DNA of 64,000 nt from an uncultured Bacteroidota bacterium (GCA_902604715.1 CACLAD010000001.1:124001-188000); one strand, 5' to 3'. Positions 37,322-46,641 are shown, numbered from the stretch's first letter. Made by a program: numbers and translations. Notes: generated by a model from the letters alone, not told the origin.

Positions 37322-37815
37322 TGTAGCTTCTTAGTCATATGTACATCACAATTATGATGACTAGTATTACCCATTGGTCCTTCTATATTTTCAAAACCAA
37401 AGATCTTATATAAATGGTGTGATGTTTTAAGAGCTGAAGTTGACTCTAAATAACACACATTATACTTAACCTCTTCTGCAAAATCTAAACATAATTTTAA
37501 AAGATACTTTCCTAATCCTTTTCCCCTAAGTGATTTATGGAAATAAAACTTTTGTAGTTCGCATATATTTTCATTTGTACCACTAAGCTGTTTTATTCCA
37601 CATCCTCCAAAAATACTCCCCTCATTTTCAACAACATAATATATAGATCTTGATTCTCGGTATGCCTCATACATACTTAAGGTGTCTTTATCGGCATATG
37701 CTGTTCCTACTAATGGTAATCCCAATTCATAAAACACCCCCTTAATAACGGCGCATACTTGCTCATTATCTTTCTTCTTGATAACCCTAATATTATATCC
37801 ATTATATTGAAGCAT
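37318..37815 (-). CDS. GNAT family N-acetyltransferase
   Basis: This 165-residue acyltransferase has the acetyl-CoA-binding motif LRGKGLGKYLLKLCLDFAEE, preceded by ICELQKFYFHK. The acceptor is unknown. A C-terminal segment ITHHLYKIFGF-like (TSHHLYKIFGFENIEG) is typical. It is translationally coupled with prmC. Only 19 bp separate it from the divergent ribD start. Confidence 0.88.
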   Translation of the reverse strand: MLQYNGYNIRVIKKKDNEQVCAVIKGVFYELGLPLVGTAYADKDTLSMYEAYRESRSIYYVVENEGSIFGGCGIKQLSGTNENICELQKFYFHKSLRGKGLGKYLLKLCLDFAEEVKYNVCYLESTSALKTSHHLYKIFGFENIEGPMGNTSHHNCDVHMTKKLQ

Positions 37816-37822
37816 TTTATAC

Positions 37823-37830
37823 TATTTTTG
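37823..37830 (+). promoter_or_regulatory. -7 promoter box of ribD
   Basis: TATTTTTG is a perfect TAnnTTTG match ending 4 nt before the ribD GTG start. Transcription from here would begin at or beside the start codon. No TTG is at the ideal -33 spacing. Confidence 0.4.
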
Positions 37831-37834
37831 TATT

Positions 37835-38857
37835 GTGAATATACACGAAAAATATATTAGTAGATGCATTGAACTTGGCAAATTAGGAATAGGAAATACT
37901 TATCCAAATCCAAGCGTTGGTTCTTGTCTTGTAGTTGATGATAAAATAATTGGAGAGGGTTATACTTCAATAGCTGGCGGAAACCATGCAGAGGTTAATG
38001 CAATCAATTCAGTTGAAAATAAATCACTAATTAAAAATTCAACAATGTATGTAACATTAGAACCATGTTGTCACCATGGCAAGACACCTCCATGTGTAGA
38101 TAAAATTGTTGCTAATGGTATTAAAAAAGTGGTAATTGGAATTAAAGATCCTAACCCACTGGTTTGCGGAAAAGGAATTGAAAAACTAAAGGAAAATGGA
38201 ATTGAAGTAATTTCTGGTGTTTTAAAAAATGAGTGTATTGAACATCACAAAAGATTCCTAAGCTACATTATAAATAAAAGACCATATATAATTCTTAAGT
38301 GGGCAGAAACTGCTGATGGATTTATTGCACCAAAAGAAAAAAATATTAATGAGCCGTATTGGATATCAAATACAAAATCTAGACAGTTAGTTCACAAATG
38401 GCGAAGTGAAGAACAAGCTATTTTAGTTGGATCTAAAACTATTCGTGAGGATAATCCAAGATTAACAACTAGAGATTGGAAAGGAAAAAATTGCGACATA
38501 TATGTATTGTCAAAAAATGGTGTTAAAAAGGATTATAAAATTTTCAACCAAGACTCAAAAGTGACCGTGCTAAATGGTGATAAAATAGATTTTGAAAAAG
38601 ATATTGTTAAACAAATGTGTGACAAATTCTATGACGATAAGATTTTATCAATTATAGTTGAAGGAGGGACAAAAACTTTATTGAATTTTATAGATTCTGG
38701 TGTATGGGATGAGATGAGAGTTTTTAAAACAAAAGAGAAATTAGGCAATGGAATAAAAGGTCCTAAAATAAAAGACAAGACATCTAAGAAATTTAATATT
38801 GGAGACAATAAACTTGAGTACTATTTAAATATAGGAGTAACTTTTTCTAACATATAA
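37835..38857 (+). CDS. ribD: bifunctional riboflavin biosynthesis deaminase/reductase RibD
   Basis: RibD carries out the deamination and side-chain reduction steps of riboflavin synthesis. The deaminase domain (1-145) has the zinc motif HAEVNA and PCCHHGKTPPC. The reductase domain has FIAPKEKN ... AILVGSKTIREDNPRLTTRDW and SIIVEGGTKTLLNFI. The 340-residue length is normal. The start is GTG at 37835. The 3' end overlaps the convergent thioesterase gene by 37 bp. Confidence 0.96.
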   Translation: MNIHEKYISRCIELGKLGIGNTYPNPSVGSCLVVDDKIIGEGYTSIAGGNHAEVNAINSVENKSLIKNSTMYVTLEPCCHHGKTPPCVDKIVANGIKKVVIGIKDPNPLVCGKGIEKLKENGIEVISGVLKNECIEHHKRFLSYIINKRPYIILKWAETADGFIAPKEKNINEPYWISNTKSRQLVHKWRSEEQAILVGSKTIREDNPRLTTRDWKGKNCDIYVLSKNGVKKDYKIFNQDSKVTVLNGDKIDFEKDIVKQMCDKFYDDKILSIIVEGGTKTLLNFIDSGVWDEMRVFKTKEKLGNGIKGPKIKDKTSKKFNIGDNKLEYYLNIGVTFSNI

Positions 38858-39225
38858 TCTGGACACCTAACAGGTTTCTTAGTTTTTTTATTTAAAAATG
38901 CCAAAACAGTAATTCCTGTTACAATAACTTCGTCTTTATTTTTTATTGTGTAATTAAAAATTAATCTAGATGTGGGCAGCTCAGAAAGTTCTACATTAAC
39001 CACTAGATCATCGTCAAAGTATGCAGGCCTTAAATAACTTACATTAAGTTTTGAAACCGGAAGTATAATCCCAGACTTTTCCATTTCACTATATGAAAAA
39101 CCTAAGTTTGAAATCCAAGCAATTCGAGCCTCTTCAAAATAATTAATATAACTTCCATGATGAACCAAACCCATTTGATCGGTTTCACAATAACGTACTT
39201 TAATTTTAATAGAAAAATTTTTCAT
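38821..39225 (-). CDS. acyl-CoA thioesterase, YbgC/4-hydroxybenzoyl-CoA type
   Basis: This is a hotdog-fold thioesterase of 134 residues. VRYCETDQMGLVHHGSYINYFEEARIAWI contains the family's catalytic Asp and the conserved YxxYFEEAR text. The substrate is unknown. It is divergent from dnaA and has an unusually long overlap with ribD at its 3' end. Confidence 0.92.
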   Translation of the reverse strand: MKNFSIKIKVRYCETDQMGLVHHGSYINYFEEARIAWISNLGFSYSEMEKSGIILPVSKLNVSYLRPAYFDDDLVVNVELSELPTSRLIFNYTIKNKDEVIVTGITVLAFLNKKTKKPVRCPDYMLEKVTPIFK

Positions 39226-39421
39226 AATTCACAAAAAAGTTGATTAAAGACTAATAATTTTTTAATGAATAAAACCTCGAAAAAAAAAAATTAAAAAACA
39301 ACCCCTTTTAATTTTTTTTTTAAAAAATTTGTTTACATATTTGTTACTCACGTTTTGGATTTAATATTATTCAATGTTAAACCGGAATAGGACTAATTTC
39401 GAAAATTTAATTTTTATATAA
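39226..39421. promoter_or_regulatory. dnaA upstream region with AT-only 16-bp inverted repeat
   Basis: This is the 196-bp divergent spacer between the thioesterase gene and dnaA. Two 16-bp arms, AAAAAAAAAATTAAAA (39281-39296) and its exact reverse complement (39306-39321), flank AACAACCCC. The region downstream is AT-rich, with a near -7 box CATATTTG. No convincing DnaA boxes (TTATCCACA) were found. The region could hold the dnaA promoter and an easily melted or cruciform element. Confidence 0.5.
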
Positions 39422-40849
39422 ATGAATGTAAATGCTAATTCTGTGTGGTCTGACTGTCTTAAGTTCATCAAAGACAACATCCAACCCCAGGCTTACAAAA
39501 CATGGTTTGAACCAATCAAAGCAGTAAAGTTAGCAGACAAGGTTATTAGTATTGAGGTCCCAAGTAAATTCTTTTATGAGTGGCTTGAGGAACATTATGT
39601 AAAAATTTTAAAAGTTGCTCTTCAAAAAACTTTAGGTGATGACGCCAAGCTTGTTTATGTGATAAAAATGGAGAATACATTTGGTAATTCTCATGCATTC
39701 ACAGAAAAAATCCCAAGCTCAAATTCGTCGTCAATCCTAACACAAAATGCAACAACGTCTATTAATAGATCTGTACCTGAATTAAAAAATCCTTTTGTAA
39801 TTCCCGGTATTAAAAATGTCAAAGTTGAATCTCAGCTAAATCCGAATTATACATTTGAAAATTTCCTTGAAGGTGATTCAAACAGGTTAGCAAGAAATGC
39901 TGGAATTGCTGTAGCTAATAAGCCAGGTGGTACTTCTTTCAATCCATTTTTAATTTTTGGTGGTGTTGGATTAGGTAAAACACATTTAGCTAATGCAATT
40001 GGAATCGATATCAAGAAAAGCTATCCTGAAAAAACAGTCCTTTACACAACTGCTGAAAAGTTCACACAACAGTATATTGAAGCTGTAAAGAAGAACAATA
40101 GAAATGATTTTATTTATTTTTATCAAATAATAGATGTCCTAATTATTGACGATATTCAGTTTTTCTCAGGTAAGCCTGGAACACAAGATGTCTTCTTCCA
40201 TATATTCAATCATTTACATCAAAATGGTAAACAAGTAATATTAACCAGTGACAAACCGCCGGTAGATATGCAGGACATTGAACTAAGACTTCTTTCAAGA
40301 TTTAAATGGGGATTGTCGGCAGAGCTACAAAAACCTGATTTTGAAACTCGTGTTTCCATACTTAAAAATAAATTATACCGTGATGGAATTGAAATGAATG
40401 AAGAAGTCATTCATTATGTTGCAAAAAATATCAAAAGTAATGTTCGTGAATTAGAAGGAGCAATTATATCTCTTATAGCCCAGGCTTCATTTAATAGAAA
40501 GGAAATTAATCTTTCATTGGCTAAAGAAATCATTGAAAAGTTTGTAAAGAATACCAAACGTGAAGTATCAATTGATTATATCCAAAAAATAGTTTCGGAT
40601 TATTTCCAAATGGATATACCTACACTACAATCCAAAACAAGAAAAAGACATATTGTTCAAGCAAGACAATTAGCAATGTTCTTTGCAAAAAAATATACTA
40701 AAGCATCATTAGCCAGTATTGGATCTCAAATTGGGAAAAGAGACCATGCAACTGTATTACACGCTTGTAAGACAGTTGATAACCTTTCTTCGACTGATAA
40801 ACAATTCAGAAAGTTTGTAGAAGACTTAGGTAAAAAACTCTCCGTATAA
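39422..40849 (+). CDS. dnaA: chromosomal replication initiator protein DnaA
   Basis: DnaA binds and melts the origin. The 475-residue protein has the N-terminal WSDCLKFIKDNIQPQAYKTWFEPI domain. The AAA+ domain has Walker A FGGVGLGKTHLANAIG and Walker B VLIIDDIQFFSG. A box VII-type region follows, and the C-terminal DNA-binding signature SLASIGSQIGKRDHATVLHACKTV closes the protein. dnaN and recF are not adjacent. A methyltransferase gene follows within 4 nt. Confidence 0.98.
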   Translation: MNVNANSVWSDCLKFIKDNIQPQAYKTWFEPIKAVKLADKVISIEVPSKFFYEWLEEHYVKILKVALQKTLGDDAKLVYVIKMENTFGNSHAFTEKIPSSNSSSILTQNATTSINRSVPELKNPFVIPGIKNVKVESQLNPNYTFENFLEGDSNRLARNAGIAVANKPGGTSFNPFLIFGGVGLGKTHLANAIGIDIKKSYPEKTVLYTTAEKFTQQYIEAVKKNNRNDFIYFYQIIDVLIIDDIQFFSGKPGTQDVFFHIFNHLHQNGKQVILTSDKPPVDMQDIELRLLSRFKWGLSAELQKPDFETRVSILKNKLYRDGIEMNEEVIHYVAKNIKSNVRELEGAIISLIAQASFNRKEINLSLAKEIIEKFVKNTKREVSIDYIQKIVSDYFQMDIPTLQSKTRKRHIVQARQLAMFFAKKYTKASLASIGSQIGKRDHATVLHACKTVDNLSSTDKQFRKFVEDLGKKLSV

Positions 40850-40853
40850 TCCC

Positions 40854-41567
40854 ATTAAAATCAAAGGAAATCTTTACATAATCCCTAGCTCAATTAGTGA
40901 AGGAAATCTTTTTCCTGAGAATAATAAAGTCATCATAAAATCAATCAATCATTTTATTGTTGAAAATATCAAAGTTTCATTAAGTTTTATTAAACGTATT
41001 TGTCCAGAAAAAAAAATCAGTTATGAAAATTTTGAATTATTGAATGAAGAAGATCCAATTGCTACGTCTATGCAGATTAAACCATGTATTGTTGGTGAAA
41101 ATATTGGTCTATTAACCGATGTAGGATGTCCAAATATTGCTGATCCGGGAGCTAAACTTATTTTACACGCCCATGAAAATAATATTAATGTGATTCCGCT
41201 AGTTGGCCCCTCCTCTATTTTGTTGGCAATGATGAGCTCTGGATTAAATGGAAATAATTTTAGCTTTAATGGCTATTTACCTATTGATAAAAATGAAAGA
41301 TCCAAAAAAATTAAAAAATTAGAAATACATTCTAAAAAAAATAACCAGTCACAAATCTTTATCGAAACTCCTTACAGAAATCAATCACTGTTTGATGAAT
41401 TAATAAAAATTTTGAACAATAATACATTTCTATGTATTGCTAAAAATATAGGATCTAAAAATCAAAATATAAAAACCATGAGGATTAAAGATTGGAAGTC
41501 TAACAAAGGAGTTATTGAAAAAATACCAACAATATTTATTTTCCAATCAGGATTGATTATTTTTTAA
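40854..41567 (+). CDS. RsmI-type tetrapyrrole methylase family protein, likely ATT start
   Basis: This is a SAM-dependent methyltransferase of the tetrapyrrole methylase fold, in the short Bacteroidota group related to RsmI (16S rRNA C1402 2'-O-methylation). The track starts at TTG 41040, but the frame is open upstream and reads IKGNLYIIPSSISEGNLFP ... NHFIVENIKVSLSFIKRI, the normal N-terminal strand and helix. No ATG, GTG or TTG exists between the dnaA stop and 41040. ATT at 40854, 4 nt after the dnaA stop, is the best start. GLLTDVGCPNIADPGAKLI, VPLVGPSSILLAMMSSG and IFIETPYRN support the family. Confidence 0.86.
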   Translation: MKIKGNLYIIPSSISEGNLFPENNKVIIKSINHFIVENIKVSLSFIKRICPEKKISYENFELLNEEDPIATSMQIKPCIVGENIGLLTDVGCPNIADPGAKLILHAHENNINVIPLVGPSSILLAMMSSGLNGNNFSFNGYLPIDKNERSKKIKKLEIHSKKNNQSQIFIETPYRNQSLFDELIKILNNNTFLCIAKNIGSKNQNIKTMRIKDWKSNKGVIEKIPTIFIFQSGLIIF

Positions 41568-42594
41568 TACCCTTACTATTTAAATAATTGTGAAACTTTC
41601 TTGCGTTTCTTTTGTGTTCTGAAAGCGATCTTGCAAAACTATGATAGCCTGGATTTGTTGGATCAGCAGCAAAGAAGTAATAGTTATGCTTTTCATAATT
41701 TACCACCGCATCAATAGCCTGGATTGAAGGCATGGAAATAATACCTGGAGGTAAACCATAATATTTATATGTATTATATGGGGAGTTTATTTTTAGATGT
41801 TTATTCAATACCCTGCGGATGATCGTATTTTTATATTTATCTAGTTGATATGCGGCAAATTTAACCGTGGGATCAGCTTGTAATTTCCAATTTTCATTTA
41901 GCCTGTTCATGTAAACTCCTGCAATTTTATGAAGATCGATATTTTCTTTGGACTCCTCATATATAATGGATGCAAGAATCATTACCTCTTTTTTGGAAAG
42001 ACCAATTTTATTAGCTTTTTCAACCCTGTTGTTCTTTTGCCAAAATTTGGTGTATTCTTCAAACATTCTTTCATTAAACTTTTCTGCACTGGTATTCCAG
42101 AAAAAATTATAGCTATTTGGAATATACATTGATAAAATATTTTCCTCATCATAACCTTTTTCAATGAAAAAATCTGACTTGAATGAGTTTAAAAATGAAA
42201 TACTGTCAGCTTCAATTTGACTTGAGATTTTTCCGGCCAAATCATTTAAGTTATTAATGTTATTAAAGGTGACATTAACAGTAATATTATTTGACCTCAA
42301 AGAATTTATGATATCATTATTACTCATGCCTTTATTGATTATGTACTTTCCAGGTTTTACATTGTATTTTTTTCTTTTAGCCAATACGTGAAAATCATCA
42401 ACATTTAACAAATAAGAATCCACTTGATTTAAAAATTGATCAATTGTAGTACCAGTTTTAATATATATTTGTACGTAATCATTTTGAAAAGAAGTGTTTG
42501 ACATAAACATTACTTTGTAAACATAAAAAGCAAATGAACCCATAAAAATAAGGCCAATTCCTACTGTTAGTATTAATATTCTTTTTATATACAT
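41557..42594 (-). CDS. mltG: endolytic murein transglycosylase MltG
   Basis: MltG is a membrane-anchored YceG-family enzyme that cleaves nascent glycan strands and ends their elongation. The 345-residue protein has one N-terminal membrane helix (ILILTVGIGLIFMGSFAFYVYKV) and a LysM-like region. The catalytic domain contains ASIIYEESKENIDLHKIAGVYMNRL with the conserved Glu, and LQADPTVKFA. YKYYGLPPGIISMPSIQAI is also typical. It is last in the dapF-GNAT-mltG group and overlaps the convergent methyltransferase gene by 11 bp. Confidence 0.95.
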   Translation of the reverse strand: MYIKRILILTVGIGLIFMGSFAFYVYKVMFMSNTSFQNDYVQIYIKTGTTIDQFLNQVDSYLLNVDDFHVLAKRKKYNVKPGKYIINKGMSNNDIINSLRSNNITVNVTFNNINNLNDLAGKISSQIEADSISFLNSFKSDFFIEKGYDEENILSMYIPNSYNFFWNTSAEKFNERMFEEYTKFWQKNNRVEKANKIGLSKKEVMILASIIYEESKENIDLHKIAGVYMNRLNENWKLQADPTVKFAAYQLDKYKNTIIRRVLNKHLKINSPYNTYKYYGLPPGIISMPSIQAIDAVVNYEKHNYYFFAADPTNPGYHSFARSLSEHKRNARKFHNYLNSKGIKK

Positions 42595-43091
42595 TGTAAT
42601 TGAATTATGGATTCATAATTAATGTTAGTTGAAGACACATATAGATTGCTGTTTTTGGAAATTTCTTTGAAACCAACTGATTTGAAAAAATTTATACTTA
42701 AAGTGTTGTCGTTAGAAATATTACAATATAAATTTTTGATATTCAAATCTTCACTAGCATATTTGATTATTTTTTTTAGAGATAATTTCCCATATCCTTT
42801 CGATCTATTTTGAGTATCTGAAATTAATATTGAAATTCCAGCTTGCGATTTAGTAAAATCTATTTCAAATAAATCAACAAAACCTAATTGTTCATCAGTT
42901 TCAGTTTTACAAATTACGAATCGGATTTGTTTAGTTTGTTCGATGGGAAGTTGAGAGTCATAAATAAATTGAATCAACTCACTATTAGAATAGTGTTGAT
43001 TTTGAAATGAGTATTTCCAAAAAGACTTATTATTTTCAACGGAGTTTAAATAATCAAAATCATCAATTGTTAATTTTCTTAAATAAATCAT
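42585..43091 (-). CDS. GNAT family acetyltransferase (RimJ/RimL-like)
   Basis: This 168-residue protein has a GNAT_3-like fold. LRKLTIDDFDYLNSVENNKSFWKYS resembles the RimJ/RimL N-terminus. QNRSKGYGKLSLKKIIKYASEDLNIKNLYCNISNDNTLSINFFKSVGFKEI contains the CoA-binding and C-terminal motifs. The acceptor is unknown. It overlaps dapF by 4 bp and mltG by 10 bp. Confidence 0.88.
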   Translation of the reverse strand: MIYLRKLTIDDFDYLNSVENNKSFWKYSFQNQHYSNSELIQFIYDSQLPIEQTKQIRFVICKTETDEQLGFVDLFEIDFTKSQAGISILISDTQNRSKGYGKLSLKKIIKYASEDLNIKNLYCNISNDNTLSINFFKSVGFKEISKNSNLYVSSTNINYESIIQLQCI

Positions 43092-43888
43092 GATTCAAGT
43101 TTATTGTAACCCCCCTTAAAGACCATATTTACTTCTCCTGAAAGCCAAATATCTGAAAATAAATTTTTTTTCTTATTTAATTCAACACAAAGCAAACCAC
43201 CTTTCATTAATATTTCTATTTTATCGTGACTTACTAAACCAGAATCTTTTAAAAAAACTGCGGAAGCCACAGCACCTGTCCCACAAGATAGAGTTTCATC
43301 TTCCACACCTCTTTCATACGTCCTTAATTTAATTTTTGAATCTGAAATCTGACAAAAATTTATATTTAACCCATTAGTATATTCTGAATATTTTGATTTT
43401 AATTCACTGGCTTCTTTAACTATATCAATTGAATCGATATTTTCATATATTCTAATTAAATGAGGAGAACCAGTGTCGACAAATGTGGTGTTATATTTAT
43501 CATTATAATTAAATATCTCAGATTTCAAAACATCATTCATTTTGACGCTAATCCTACCATTTGTAATTTTTGACTCATGCACACCATCAATCGCATTGAA
43601 AATTGCCTTTTCTTCAATGATATTTAATTTATTTGCTAAATGTGTTATACATCTTGAACCATTTCCACAAAATCCTGATTCTGAACCATCAGCATTAAAG
43701 TATATCATTCTAAAATTAAATATATCATGATTTTCAAATAAAATAAGCCCATCTGCTCCGACACCCTTCTTTCTATCACAAATATTCTGAATTAATTCAT
43801 TATCATCTTTTTGAAATTTTAAATCTCTATTGTCAATAATTACGAAATCATTACCTGTGCCCTCATATTTGAAAAAATCAATTTTCAT
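43088..43888 (-). CDS. dapF: diaminopimelate epimerase DapF
   Basis: DapF converts LL- to meso-diaminopimelate for lysine and peptidoglycan synthesis. The N-terminal FFKYEGTGNDFVIID, the first catalytic Cys in GFCGNGSRC, and the second in ETLSCGTGAVA are all present. The 266-residue length is normal. A perfect -7 box lies only 5 nt upstream of the ATG. Confidence 0.97.
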   Translation of the reverse strand: MKIDFFKYEGTGNDFVIIDNRDLKFQKDDNELIQNICDRKKGVGADGLILFENHDIFNFRMIYFNADGSESGFCGNGSRCITHLANKLNIIEEKAIFNAIDGVHESKITNGRISVKMNDVLKSEIFNYNDKYNTTFVDTGSPHLIRIYENIDSIDIVKEASELKSKYSEYTNGLNINFCQISDSKIKLRTYERGVEDETLSCGTGAVASAVFLKDSGLVSHDKIEILMKGGLLCVELNKKKNLFSDIWLSGEVNMVFKGGYNKLES

Positions 43889-43893
43889 ATGCG

Positions 43894-43901
43894 CAAATAT
43901 A
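43894..43901 (-). promoter_or_regulatory. -7 promoter box of dapF
   Basis: TATATTTG on the - strand is a perfect match to TAnnTTTG and ends 5 nt before the dapF ATG. The transcript is likely leaderless. The base triplet at the -33 distance is TTT. Confidence 0.5.
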
Positions 43902-43994
43902 GGAATAAATGGACCATATTAAATTGTTAAATATGAGTTAAAAAAATTAGCATGAAAATTGATATTGTTTATTTTTAAATATTGATTTTTACTT

Positions 43995-45422
43995 ATGAAA
44001 AAATTTATTGTATCCTTTTTTGGATTGGTCATTTTAATTCTCTCTATAATTCTTATCTCAAATATTATCAATGATAATATACAAGAAGAAATAAGCAAAA
44101 TAAACGAGGCAAAAAGCAAAGATTTAGTTTTAAAAAGCTTTAAAGCACAAACTCAAAACACCAATTATAATTATCTAAATATTCAAAGACCTGACTTTGT
44201 TGAAATTGCTAAAAAATCAATTAATACAGTTGTACATGTAAAAAGCTCGTCATCTAAAAGTGATTATAGTATTGAAGATTTTATTTTTGGCAGATCACAA
44301 AGAAGGCCTCAGGTTGGTTCGGGCTCCGGAGTAATAATTTCGTCTGATGGATATATTATAACTAATCATCATGTAATAGAAACAGCTGAGGATATACAAA
44401 TAACAACTAACAACAACCAGTCTTTTGATGCAACAATTATTGGAAGTGATGAGCAAAATGATATTGCACTTCTTAAAATAGAAACTCAAGATGAATTACC
44501 TTATGCTGTTTTTGGTGATAGTGATACAACACAAATTGGAGAATGGGTTTTAGCGGTTGGCAACCCATTCAATCTAACCTCTACTGTAACAGCTGGAATT
44601 ATTTCTGCAAAATCTAGAAGTCTTGATCCAACTGGAAGAACAACCCAATCATACATACAAACTGATGCTGCGGTCAACCCTGGAAATTCAGGTGGAGCAT
44701 TAATCAATGATCAAGGGGAGTTAATTGGAATAAATACTGCCATTCAAACTCAAACCGGTTCTTATGTAGGTTATTCATTTGCTGTTCCTAGTAATATCGC
44801 AAAAAAAGTAATTGAAGATATTTTAGAATACGGAAATGTACAATATGGATTTCTTGGAGTCACTGGCACTTCATTAAACAGCTTCAGAGCAAAAGAATTA
44901 AAAGTTGAAGATACAGAAGGATTTTTTATAAATGGAATTGATAAAGAATCTGGAGCCAATACAGCAGGAATAAAAATTGGAGATATAATAAAAGATATTG
45001 ATGGTATTAAAATTTCTAAATTCTCAGATTTAAAAGGATATCTAAATACTAAAAGACCCAACGATATTGTAGAAGTAAATCTTAAAAGAGATGATCAATC
45101 CAAAAAAGTAAAAGTTCAATTGAATAGAAATGAAAGAATAAATTTTTATTTAATCGGAATACTCAAAAATATGAGTCCTGATGAGTTATCGGAAAGAAAC
45201 TTAGATGATGGTGTAAAAATTTCAGAGTTTAACTCTGATTACAAATCATATTGGGAAGATTACGGTGTCAAAGAAAATGATGTGATAAGAAAAATAAACG
45301 GAGAAGATATTAATTCTATTTCAGACATTGATAAAATTGTAACATCAAGAAAATATTATGATCCTATAAGTATTGAAATATTAACTCAGGAGAATAAATT
45401 AGAAAGATTTAACTTTAGATAA
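43995..45422 (+). CDS. DegP/HtrA-family periplasmic serine protease
   Basis: This is an envelope protease or chaperone of the Do family. An N-terminal hydrophobic segment ([22 protein letters not shown]) acts as signal or anchor. The trypsin-like domain has the triad His in ITNHHVIE, Asp in QNDIALLK, and Ser in [11 protein letters not shown]. Two PDZ domains follow (about 290-380 and 385-475). The 475-residue length fits. It is separated by 8 nt from trmD and may be co-transcribed with it. Confidence 0.95.
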   Translation: MKKFIVSFFGLVILILSIILISNIINDNIQEEISKINEAKSKDLVLKSFKAQTQNTNYNYLNIQRPDFVEIAKKSINTVVHVKSSSSKSDYSIEDFIFGRSQRRPQVGSGSGVIISSDGYIITNHHVIETAEDIQITTNNNQSFDATIIGSDEQNDIALLKIETQDELPYAVFGDSDTTQIGEWVLAVGNPFNLTSTVTAGIISAKSRSLDPTGRTTQSYIQTDAAVNPGNSGGALINDQGELIGINTAIQTQTGSYVGYSFAVPSNIAKKVIEDILEYGNVQYGFLGVTGTSLNSFRAKELKVEDTEGFFINGIDKESGANTAGIKIGDIIKDIDGIKISKFSDLKGYLNTKRPNDIVEVNLKRDDQSKKVKVQLNRNERINFYLIGILKNMSPDELSERNLDDGVKISEFNSDYKSYWEDYGVKENDVIRKINGEDINSISDIDKIVTSRKYYDPISIEILTQENKLERFNFR

Positions 45423-45430
45423 ATTTTTCA

Positions 45431-46102
45431 ATGCGAATAGATATAATTTCAGCTGTACCCGAGCTTCTGTCTGGGCCTTTCAACTCATCAATTATAAGAA
45501 AGAGCATTGAAAAAAATATTACTGAAATACACATACATAACCTAAGAGAATACTCAAAAAATAAATACAAGTCAATTGATGACTATCAATACGGTGGTGG
45601 AGCAGGTATGGTAATGCTTATTGAGCCAATTGATAAATGTATCTCAAAACTAAAAAGTGAGAGAGATTATGATGAAATCATATATATGACCCCGGACGGA
45701 TCAAAATTAAATCAATCCCTAAGTAATAAATTGTCATGTGTGACCAACATAATAATATTATGTGGACACTATAAGGGTATTGACCAAAGAATTAGAGAAA
45801 ATTTAATTACAATGGAGATTTCAATTGGTGATTATGTTCTTACAGGCGGTGAACTACCTGCCGCAATACTTACTGACAGCATAGTTAGGCTAATACCAGG
45901 AGCTATTGGCGATGAAACATCAGCACTTACAGACTCCTTTCAAGACAATCTCCTTTCTTACCCTGTTTATTCAAGACCTAAGGAGTATAAATCATGGCAA
46001 GTTCCAGAAATCTTATTTTCAGGAGATCAAAAAAAAATTGAAAAATGGCGTATGGAAAAATCTGTTGAAATAACCAAGAAAAAAAGACCTGATTTACTAT
46101 AA
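45431..46102 (+). CDS. trmD: tRNA (guanine37-N1)-methyltransferase TrmD
   Basis: TrmD makes m1G37 and preserves reading frame. The SPOUT-type protein of 223 residues has [49 protein letters not shown] and the knot segment [29 protein letters not shown]. The neighbouring rplS gene is the common partner in bacteria. Confidence 0.97.
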   Translation: MRIDIISAVPELLSGPFNSSIIRKSIEKNITEIHIHNLREYSKNKYKSIDDYQYGGGAGMVMLIEPIDKCISKLKSERDYDEIIYMTPDGSKLNQSLSNKLSCVTNIIILCGHYKGIDQRIRENLITMEISIGDYVLTGGELPAAILTDSIVRLIPGAIGDETSALTDSFQDNLLSYPVYSRPKEYKSWQVPEILFSGDQKKIEKWRMEKSVEITKKKRPDLL

Positions 46103-46143
46103 ATTAAAGTTTCCCTTAATTATATATAATTTATTTTTTTAAT

Positions 46144-46220
46144 TATATTTGCACGCGTTTCTGTCCAACCTCTTAGTTAAAGTAATTAACGTTGCATAGA
46201 ACTAAAATAAAATAGCACAC
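46144..46220 (+). promoter_or_regulatory. rplS promoter (-7 box) and leader
   Basis: TATATTTG (46144-46151) is a perfect -7 box. The transcript would carry a leader of about 63 nt that can form TTAGTT ... AACTAA (46173-46178 with 46200-46205). A regulated ribosomal-protein leader is possible but not shown. Confidence 0.5.
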
Positions 46221-46571
46221 ATGAGTTCACTAGTTAAATTTGTAGAAGAAAAATTCGTAGAAAGCAAAGATCTACCCTCCTTTAGTTCCGGTGACACAAT
46301 AACCGTTTATTATGAGATTAGAGAAGGTGATAAAACAAGAACTCAGTTTTTTAAAGGAGTTGTTTTACAGAGAAGAGGTTCAGGTTCGACCGAGACATTT
46401 ACCATAAGAAAAATGTCTGGTTCAATTGGTGTCGAAAGAATATTCCCAATAAATTCCCCATCAATTCAAAAAATTGAGGTAAACAAAAAGGGTAAAGTAA
46501 GACGTGCACGCATTTTCTATTTCAGAAATCTCACAGGTAAAAAAGCAAAAATAAAAGAAAGCAGAGGTTAA
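46221..46571 (+). CDS. rplS: 50S ribosomal protein bL19
   Basis: bL19 lies at the 30S-50S interface. The 116-residue sequence begins with LVKFVEEKFVESKDLPSFSSGDTITVYYEI, and the family signature FKGVVLQRRGSGSTETFTIRKMSGSIGVERIFPINSPSI is intact. It is preceded by trmD and followed by an intrinsic terminator, then by the large RNA candidate. Confidence 0.97.
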   Translation: MSSLVKFVEEKFVESKDLPSFSSGDTITVYYEIREGDKTRTQFFKGVVLQRRGSGSTETFTIRKMSGSIGVERIFPINSPSIQKIEVNKKGKVRRARIFYFRNLTGKKAKIKESRG

Positions 46572-46592
46572 TTTAATACTTTTTCAACAATT

Positions 46593-46633
46593 GTTAATAT
46601 CGTTGGTTTACAACAGGTTAACATCTTTTTTTT
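46593..46633 (+). terminator. intrinsic terminator of rplS
   Basis: GTTAA ... TTAAC encloses GTTG-GTTTA-CAAC, followed by eight T residues (46626-46633). It lies 22 nt after the rplS stop and separates rplS from the downstream RNA gene. Confidence 0.7.
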
Positions 46634-46641
46634 AAAATTTA

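Noticed and set aside
39226-39421. chromosomal origin next to dnaA
   Set aside because: Only poor matches to DnaA boxes (for example TTACTCACG, three mismatches). The AT-rich repeat alone does not show an origin.
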